Shown one piece after another: positions 56,890 through 64,000 of a stretch of 64,000 nt of DNA. A model generated the notes under the pieces. The model searched no databases. It had not been told where the DNA came from and saw only the letters and a program-made list of their open reading frames with translations. This stretch comes from Iris pallida. Taxonomy: Eukaryota; Streptophyta; Magnoliopsida; Asparagales; Iridaceae. Position 1 is the first letter of the stretch; the number at the start of each line of letters is the position of its first letter. The position numbers and the translations under genes are program-made. Where the stretch lies: assembly GCA_029216955.1 (NCBI GenBank), contig JANAVB010003999.1, positions 4,547,572 through 4,611,571 on the forward strand, in the 5' to 3' direction.

Positions 56890-58086
56890 ATGACGCCTGC
56901 CGTAGCCGGACCTTCCGGCGACCCGATGCAACGTATGCTGCAGATGTCTGAAATGCAGCAACGTCAAAATAAGCTCCATCGTCAGCAAGCGGAGGCTCGT
57001 CAGACTCAATTTGAGAATCAGTTCGAGGCTCAATTCAAGCTGCAGCAGCAGCAGCTGAATACCCTTCAGCAGATCGTACAGTCGGTCGTGGGCAACAACA
57101 ACAATTCAACGATGACGCCTGTCGTGACCCAGCCTGCGGTTCGATCCAATGAAGCTGAACCAGAGGCGCCCGTGCTCTCACCTGTGGTACCGAGAAATTC
57201 TAACTTTGACGTGTTAAAATTTACTAAAAGCTGCCGCACTTCCTTCAACGGAACAGAAGATCCCTCGATGGCGATCGAATGGTTGGAGGAGCTGGAAAAC
57301 AAGTTTGAGCTTCTGGGTGTCGAGGACTCGAAGAAAGTCGCGTGTGCTCAACTTCTACTTCGAATGAACGTGCACGATTGGTGGGCTGTGCAGAAGCGGG
57401 CTATTCGACGTGAAGACGAGACGGCGGCGATCTCATGGGCGACATTTAAAGATGCGTTCGAGAACGAATATCTTTCTGCAGCCGTGCGAAAGAAAAAAGA
57501 AAATGAGTTTATGCAGTTGACACAAGGGAATATGACTGTACGGCAATATGCAGCCAAATTTAACAAACTGGCCAAGTTTGCTGGAGGCTATTTACCTACC
57601 ACTGTAAGTCGAGCAAAACGATTTGTAGTGGACCTGCGTTCCACTATCCGTGCTCATATCTCGGTGCCAGAATACAAAACTGTGGGCGAGGCACTCAACT
57701 ACGCCATCCATCTGCATTCCGAGTATCCTCCTACTACTACCGGCGTTGTTCACTTTAATAACAAACGCCATAGTAATACGGGAGGCAACAACACACATAA
57801 GCATCAATATCGTGGCAACCAGACGAAAGAGCGGATGGTCTACAATTTCTGCCACAAGGACGGGCATCTGGACACTGAGTGCCGACTTAAGCACAGAGTA
57901 TGTTTCGCGTGCGGCAAAAGAGATCACCTCGTAAGGGACTGCCCGGAAGCTACGCCGAACCAACGCCCCCCGCAACATCAAAAAAAACCGAGGCCAAGCA
58001 CCTCGGGCTCCACCGACCGTACAACAGAATGGCCAAGACCGTCGCCCCAATGCTCAGGACCGCGTCTACGCCATGACTCGAGATGA
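56890..58086 (+). CDS. gag: Element B gag
   Basis: 398 codons, starting at an ATG in MTPAVAGPSGD. A Gln-rich helical N-terminal part (MQQRQNKLHRQQAEARQ) precedes the Retrotrans_gag domain at about 57220-57720 (FNGTEDPSMAIEWL, WWAVQKRA, FENEYLS). A zinc knuckle CFACGKRDHLVRDC lies near 57903-57944, preceded by a CHKDGHLDTEC variant. The frame is intact, the only long intact gene of this element. The protease follows in another frame with a 14-base overlap, which suggests a frameshift mutation or a translational shift. Confidence 0.88.
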   Translation: MTPAVAGPSGDPMQRMLQMSEMQQRQNKLHRQQAEARQTQFENQFEAQFKLQQQQLNTLQQIVQSVVGNNNNSTMTPVVTQPAVRSNEAEPEAPVLSPVVPRNSNFDVLKFTKSCRTSFNGTEDPSMAIEWLEELENKFELLGVEDSKKVACAQLLLRMNVHDWWAVQKRAIRREDETAAISWATFKDAFENEYLSAAVRKKKENEFMQLTQGNMTVRQYAAKFNKLAKFAGGYLPTTVSRAKRFVVDLRSTIRAHISVPEYKTVGEALNYAIHLHSEYPPTTTGVVHFNNKRHSNTGGNNTHKHQYRGNQTKERMVYNFCHKDGHLDTECRLKHRVCFACGKRDHLVRDCPEATPNQRPPQHQKKPRPSTSGSTDRTTEWPRPSPQCSGPRLRHDSR

Positions 58087-58755
58087 AGCCTTTGCATCTG
58101 ATACAGTCGTGACAGGTATACTGCAATTCAATAATAAACATGCTCGTGTATTGTTTGATTCAGGTGCCATGCATAGTTTTATATCGGCAGACTTTGCCGT
58201 CGAGCACAAATTTTTCTTGACACCATTGGGCCTCGACCTCACTGTTAACGTACCGTCGGGCATGCCACTACTTGCAAATTTAGTCTGCGGAGATGGAATC
58301 ATCTGTATAGATGGTCAAAAGGTCAGTCTTGATGCGATAGTTCTAAATATTAAGGACTACGATATCATTTTGGAGATGGATTGGCTCGGTCCGTGCAACG
58401 CAACCATAGACTGCGCTGAAAAGAAGGTCACATTCCGTATACCTGGAGTACCTGAATTCTGCTACTCGTGTGGTGAGGCGTCGCAGACCTGTATGGTGAT
58501 CTCCGCAATATCTGTTCGACGGATGCTGTATTCCGGGATGGTGCAAACGCGGGTCGGACTGACGTTGTGGCAGAATTCCCTGATGTGTTCCCGGACAAAC
58601 TGCCCGACATGCCGCCCGATCGAGAGATTGAGTTCACTATCGATACCTTCTCCGACACTCGACCGATCTCGAAAGCTCCGTACAGAATGGCCCCTGCAGA
58701 GCTTAAAGAGCTCAAGGTGCAGTTACAAGAATTGCTCGACAAGGGATTCATCTGA
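58073..58755 (+). pseudogene. Element B protease and start of RT
   Basis: The protease has FDSGAMHSFIS (D at 58157) and an ILEMDWLG motif (near 58368). The reading shifts between about 58450 and 58560. The RT entry region ([25 protein letters not shown]) is in another frame, ending at TGA 58753-58755, an Arg-to-stop change. Confidence 0.85.
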
Positions 58756-61435
58756 CCCAGCGTCTCGCCCTGGGGAGAGCCCATGTTGTTTGTCAAGAAG
58801 AAGGATGGCTCTATGCGTCTTTGTATCGACTACCGCGAGCTGAATAAAGCCACCATCCAAAACAAATAATCCATGCCCCGCATAGACGATCTGTTTGATC
58901 AGCTTCAAGGAGCCACGATGTTCTCTAAAATTGATCTGCATTCAGGTTACCATCAACTCAAGATCAAGCCGGACGATGTGCCGAAGTCTGCCTTCTGCAC
59001 TCGATACGGCCATTACGAGTTCCTGGTAATATCGTTCGGCCTAACGAATTCCCCTACCGCTTTCATAGATTTAATGAATCGGGTGTTCCGACCATTCCTC
59101 GACAAGTTCGTAGTAGTCTTTATCGACGATATACTCGTCTACTCTAAGACACACTGAGCATCTGCGGACCGTGCTTCAGACCCTTCGAAAAAATCAACTA
59201 TATGCGAAGCGAAGCAAATGTAAATTTTGGCTTAGCAGCGTCGCATTCTTCGGACACATCATTTCTGCTGAAGGCATTGTGGTCGACCCAAAGAAAGTTG
59301 AAGCCGTTGTCGATTGGAAACGGCCAGCATCCGTCGGCGAGATTCGAAGTTTCCTTGGCTTAGCGGGATACTACCGACGCTTTATGAAAGACTTCGCGAA
59401 GATAGCATCGCCTCTGACTCGCCTCACCCAGAAAGGAGTCGCATTTGAATGGTCAGACGGCTGCGATGCTGCATTCCAAGAGTTAAAGCAAAGGCTCGTC
59501 TCGGCCCCGATACTCGCACTTCTAGAAGGGACTGAAGGTTTTCAGATATTCAGCGACGCATCCGGTCAGGGCTTGGGGTGTGTGCTGATGCAGCGGAATA
59601 AGGTGATATCTTTTGCTTCTCGACAGCTAAAGCCGTACGAGAAGAACTATCCCACGCATGACCTGGAGTTAGCGGCGATTGTGTTCACATTGAAATTATG
59701 GCGCCACTATCTCTATGGCATGGAGTGCACGATCTATATCGATCACAAGAGCCTCAAGTATCTATTCACGTAGAAGGAACTGAACTTGCGGCAAAGGCGT
59801 TGGCTGAAACTAATCAAAGATTACGACATGACTATCGACTATATGTCGGAAAAGGGAAATGTTGTGGCAGACGCCTTGAGTCGGAAGTACATTGCCTCAT
59901 TATCCATCGACCCCAGACTGCTACGTGACCTAGAAGAGATGGGCATCGAGCTCCGAGTCAGATTCCGGAATGTGCAGTTGGCAAAGTTGCAGTTAGAGCC
60001 GAGCTTGCTTGATAAGATCAAGACCGCTCAGATGGACGATCCATACCTGAAGAAAGTGCGAGAGCTAATCTCGACGGGCGGGACGACCGACTTTGCGGAA
60101 GACGAAACCGGCGTGCTTCGATTGAAGGGTAGGCTATGCGTTCTGGACAATTCAGAACTCAGAAAGGAGATACTGTCGGAGGTACACTATGCGAAATATA
60201 CTTTGCATCCCGGTAGCACGAAGATGTACAAGGACCTCCGCACAAACTTCTGGTGGCACGGGATAAAAAGAGATGTGGCACTCTTCGTGTCGCAATACAT
60301 GGCCTGTCAGCAGGTAAAAGCTGAGCACCAGAGACCGGGTGGGGAGATGCAGAATCTGGCGATTCTAGAATGGACGTTGCAGCACGTGTGCATGAATTTT
60401 ATTGTTGGTCTGCCGAAGAAGCCGCGGGAAAATGATGCCATCTGGGTCATCGTCGATCGATTAACCAAGTCAGCGTATTTTATTGCCATCAAAGTTACTT
60501 GAAGCGTTGATCGCCTGGCGCAGATATATCTTGATGAGATAGTACGGCTGCATGGAGTTCCAGTATCCATCGTCTCTGATTGGAATTCACGGTTTATATC
60601 GCGATTCTGGAGTAGCCTTCAGTCGGCACTGGGTACCAAGTTGCAGTTCAGCTCAGCTTACCATCCTCAGACCGATGGCCAAACGGAGTGCGTCAATCAG
60701 ATTTTCGAAGACATGCTACGACTCTGCACAATTGACTTCAAATCAAGCTGGAACAATCATCTATCTCTAGCAAAATTTGTATACAACAATAGCTATCAAT
60801 CCAGCATTCAAATGGCACCGTATGAAGCCTTGTACGGGCGCAAGTGCCGATCACCCATTTGTTGGGACGAAGTCGGAGAGCGACAGATTTTCGGTCCGGA
60901 ACTGGTAGAACAGACCGTACAGAAAATTCATCTCATTCAGAAAAGATTAAAGATCGCACAGATTCGTCAGATAAGCTATGCGGACGTTCATCATCGCCCC
61001 CTCGAGTTTCAAGTAGGCGATCACGTATTTTTCAAAGTGTCGTCCATGCGGGGAGTTACTCGGTTCGGCGCAAAAGGGAAGTTGAGTCCGAGATTCGTTG
61101 GGCCGTTTGAAATACTTGAATGGGTCACCCCAGTGGCCTATGAAATTGCATTACCGCCGGCGCTTGAAGGTGTACACAATGTCTTCCATGTCTTTCAACT
61201 GCCGAAGTATGTGCACGACCCGAGCCACGTGGTAGATTTTGGCCTGCTGGAGCTAAAGTCCGACTTAACCTACGTCGAAGAGCCAGTTCAAATCTTAGAA
61301 CGCAAGGATAAGCTGCTGCACAATCGAGCGATCCCTCTCGTCCGTGTCCTCTGGAGGAACCATTCAGTCGAAGAGTCGACGTGGGAGCTTGAATCGGAAA
61401 TGAAGAAAAAATTTCCTTCGTTATTCTCGTGGAGG
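58756..61435 (+). pseudogene. pol: Element B pol: RT, RNase H, integrase, chromodomain
   Basis: RT motifs are [24 protein letters not shown] and FIDD (59119-59130). RNase H follows ([23 protein letters not shown]), then integrase and a chromodomain ([21 protein letters not shown]) near 61275-61425. TAA at about 58867, a shift near 59155, TAG 59771-59773 and TGA 60500-60502 break it. The first integrase aspartate appears as Asn (CMNFIVGLP near 60389) and the first zinc Cys as Tyr (SQYMACQQV). It is clearly dead. Confidence 0.9.
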
Positions 61436-61487
61436 TAGGTTCTATCTTTAAGTTTCGAGGACGAAACTTTTTATTAGTTGGTTATGG

Positions 61488-63141
61488 TGTAGTGCCCCGT
61501 CCCTACATCGTGCCCCGTTTTCGTCCACGGGGTGCGCGAGAAAGGAACACTGTCGCTATCGATTCGGTCGGGACCGATAGGTCGAAATCGGCCGAGTCGA
61601 TCGAACAGGAACAGTTGAATTAAGATCCATTCCACGTTATGGAATGGCTTCTTCGGAACCAAGTCCTATATTCAGCGGGTTGCGCCTCGAGGATTGGCTC
61701 TGCGGCTGAGTCGGAAGAGACTACCCGTTGCTCTGGTTTTCATGTCGCACTTGATTTGTCTTTGGTTTTCGTGAAAGCGTTTTTTGTAAATGTTTTCGAT
61801 GGGTTTTCGTGACGCATTTTCGAGCTTCGCATTCATATCGAATATCCTTGAATTTTACAGTGTTCTAATCAGTTGCTTATGCGATTGCAGGTGATCGCGT
61901 AGGCGACGTCAGCACAGCCAACCGGTCGCTCGCTTGAAGCAAGCCTAAGGCGAGTGGCTGACCTCCTTCGTCTCGTCCCTCTACTTCAAAACTCAATATA
62001 TGAAGTAATATGAATGCTTGTCATAATAGTGTAGAATTAATGAAATCGTGGCACGATTCTTCACGAAACACTTGCTATCGAACTGCCGGTATTGAAAATG
62101 GAAAACGTGTTTTCTTACGCAAATCCACTTAGCCTATGCAAAACAATGAATGAATTGATTAACGTTTATCGCAACGATACGGTCAAGTAAGCAAATTAAC
62201 TAAGTTCAAAGGAAAATGGTCATTGGACAACTTGTCGACAAGGTGAAGTTTCCTCGAACGGTTGTCTAGGCCAAGGGACCGATTCGGCCCGGAAGGAACG
62301 AGTGTAGCAGCGCCAACCCTTCATCGGTATGAGTTATGCGGGCACTTTCGCACAGGGCTCGCTACCCGACGCGAAAGGGGCGTTGTCTAACCAATGCTAT
62401 AGTCCACGATGGCTTGACATTGCCAGTGGCCTTCATACCCCTTCACTGCTTGACAGGTGCACAGGACACGGGATGAATATGATAGTTGCTTAATGATATC
62501 CAGTTTCATATGCTTGCCTCAAAACATGTTAACATGCAAATTGAACATGATAGTTAGAAAGATCATTGAAATAGCTAGCTAACATGTTTACGAAATTTCT
62601 TGAATCAAATGCAGAGCTTGGATTTAATTAGCCATTCGCCAGTACATGTGTATCATGCTGATCCTCGCTCTTTGCAGGTCCCACGAACCAGGAAGGACGC
62701 GCCAGCTAGCTCGGCGGCATTCGTGATTTTGAAGCTTCGGCCGTGCGTCGAAGACTTTCTCTGCGACTCCACTTTTGAAGGCTCTCGACAGTCCAAGGAA
62801 GATGACTCAGCGTCCCTCCCATCCAGGTCACTGGAGTACTTTGTGTATATTAAGGGATGTGTGCAATGTACGGAACGGCTATCTCATCGGCACTCTTTTG
62901 TAATCGAGTCATGTTGTAGCCCGTGCGGCAATGAGTCTTGTATCGAAGTCTGTAAAAGATGTTCATTATCAATAAAGATCAAGTTTCCTTTACACATTGT
63001 GTGAATCAATTTGTCTGCGTACTCTCTTAGATCTCGTGTCTCGGATTACCTTATGACTATGCCTTGTGCGAGCGCAAATTAGGTTCGTACGGCATCACGC
63101 CCGGGGGACGATTATCGATTCGACGGAATCGGGGCGTGACA
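61488..63141 (+). repeat. 3' LTR of element B
   Basis: Runs TGTAGTGCCCCG...CGGGGCGTGACA. It is preceded by CGAGGACGAAAC, the chromovirus 3'-end motif, though the following purine tract is weak. Confidence 0.95.
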
Positions 63142-63146
63142 CCTAC
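63142..63146 (+). repeat. Target-site duplication CCTAC, right copy
   Basis: Matches 54986-54990. From 63147 to 63710 I see only AT-rich DNA with no recognised gene. A 76-codon minus-strand frame at 63650-63420 has no motif I know. Confidence 0.93.
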
Positions 63147-63710
63147 CGTTATATGTAACTCATGTCTCAACTCCCTAAAGAATGCACGACTAATATGGAA
63201 GAATTCATGAAACCCTCCACGTACGTAAGGATGTCACGTCTTAAGTATATTCTCAATTCGACATGTACAAGATCTAGATCTTTGTAAACTTAATTTTCAT
63301 TACTTTGTACTTATGAACCCTCTGATTCTACCATTAGGTACGTATCCATATACGTTCTGTTGCCAATATCTTTTGCAGTCCCATACAGTACTTGAGAAAT
63401 TATTCAATGGGATGTCTCATCACGTGATAGTGATGAGATCTTCTTTTCCTCCAAGAAGAGCATGACACACAATCCTTGTAGTGTTATACTGCTTGCTCTT
63501 TCTGTGTGTGCCATGTATATATGTATCAAATATGCTGATATTGAAGGAGAACAAGGTCTTACCACTACCACGTGGTGAGGCTGGCATACTGAATAATTTA
63601 TCTATGTAGTAACTGTCCATGAAAATATGGGAGGGGGGAGTGGGCAGCACGAGCTAGAAGTATGAGATTTCGTAAAAATTCTAGTAAAATCTCCTATTTG
63701 CATGGAAAAA

Positions 63711-64000
63711 TGTTAGATTATATTTGTAATGTAAATATGGTCCATACCTACAAGCCCAAATGTAGACACTATATATTTGTAATAAACCCTAGCAATGAGA
63801 ACAAGACATTATTATTTCCTACATGGTATCAGAGCCTTCCGAAAAACCCTAGCCGCCATCTTCCGAGACCGATCCGACGCCGAACGCGGCCGACGCCCGC
63901 TCCTGCGCCTGATACCCCCGCGCGCGCCAGCCCCGGAAGAGTAATATTATTATTCACCACCACTAATTTGATTGTCCTCCCGAGATAATCTGGTGAAACC
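63711..64000 (+). mobile_element. 5' end of a short-LTR Copia-type element (or TRIM)
   Basis: A 113-bp LTR-like segment (63711-63823, TGTTAGATTATATT...TTTCCTACA) is followed at once by TGGTATCAGAGCC (63824-63836), a perfect Met-type primer site. The leader AAAAACCCTAGCCGCCATC is typical of Copia elements with short LTRs (Ale/Retrofit-like). gag would start beyond the window. A TRIM element is the alternative. Confidence 0.75.

Larger units (their letters stand above)
54991..63141 (+). mobile_element. Element B: full-length Tekay/Del-like chromovirus (Ty3/Gypsy)
   Basis: LTRs of 1660 and 1654 bp, CCTAC duplications, a Met-type primer site, gag, protease, RT, RNase H, integrase and a C-terminal chromodomain. 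About 21 substitutions and one 6-bp indel occur in the first 330 bp of the LTR pair, more than in element 1, so it is older. pol has several stops and two frameshifts. Confidence 0.95.

Noticed and set aside
63420..63650. 76-codon minus-strand frame as a host gene exon
   Set aside because: No recognised motif, no supporting exon nearby.

Overview
This window is nuclear DNA of a flowering plant. It is a stack of nested transposable elements, and I found no host gene. The evidence for a plant is: plant-type Ty3/Gypsy elements (a Tat-like lineage with a second RNase H, and chromodomain Tekay/Del-like elements), Ty1/Copia remnants, primer sites matching initiator Met tRNA, a Tourist-like MITE with TAA duplications, a hAT-like MITE, a tRNA-derived SINE-like sequence and long AT microsatellites. 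I cannot name the species.

Layout. (1) Bases 1-31320 belong to a large Tat-like Gypsy element (element 2) whose 5' end lies left of the window. Its gag is split by a complete related element (element 1, 664-16527; two 2147-bp LTRs, 5-bp duplication GATAG). Element 2 resumes at 16533 in the same reading frame: gag-protease-RT-RNase H-second RNase H-integrase, a repeat-rich spacer, an antisense intron-containing gene (29497 down to 24797), a polypurine tract and a 3' LTR (29947 to about 31320). (2) 31321-32437 is Copia-LTR-like DNA joined to a 5'-truncated Tekay-like Gypsy element (32438-35928). (3) 35929-52345 is a decayed Copia element. Its integrase region is split by a 10.2-kb non-autonomous long-LTR element (37401-47575, duplication TACAC) that lies on the minus strand and is full of AT repeats. 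(4) 52346-54985 holds a Tourist-like MITE and a large imperfect inverted repeat (foldback or MULE-like) with a hAT-like MITE inside. (5) A full-length but dead Tekay-like Gypsy element (54991-63141, duplication CCTAC) sits in the right arm of that inverted repeat. (6) At 63711 a short-LTR Copia-type element begins and runs off the right edge.

The most interesting system is in elements 1 and 2. Both carry, antisense between pol and the 3' LTR, a gene that resembles plant mobile domain (PMD) proteins. In element 2 it can be read as three exons with canonical splice sites whose phases fit, a TATA box 96 bp upstream of the ATG and paired G-boxes further upstream. Element 1 keeps the second intron at the homologous place but has lost the promoter half of the gene. 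Between the convergent pol and antisense genes both elements carry a 42-43-nt two-stem hairpin (one copy in element 1, three in element 2) with a compensatory base change, next to repeats of the motif TTACCTCTGAG.

Every other coding region is broken by stops, frameshifts or lost catalytic residues. The exceptions are the element 1 pol frame and the element 2 gag-protease frame, which are long and open. By eye, the element 1 LTRs differ at about 47 of 2147 positions (about 2.2%), so that insertion is fairly recent. The Tekay-like element is older.
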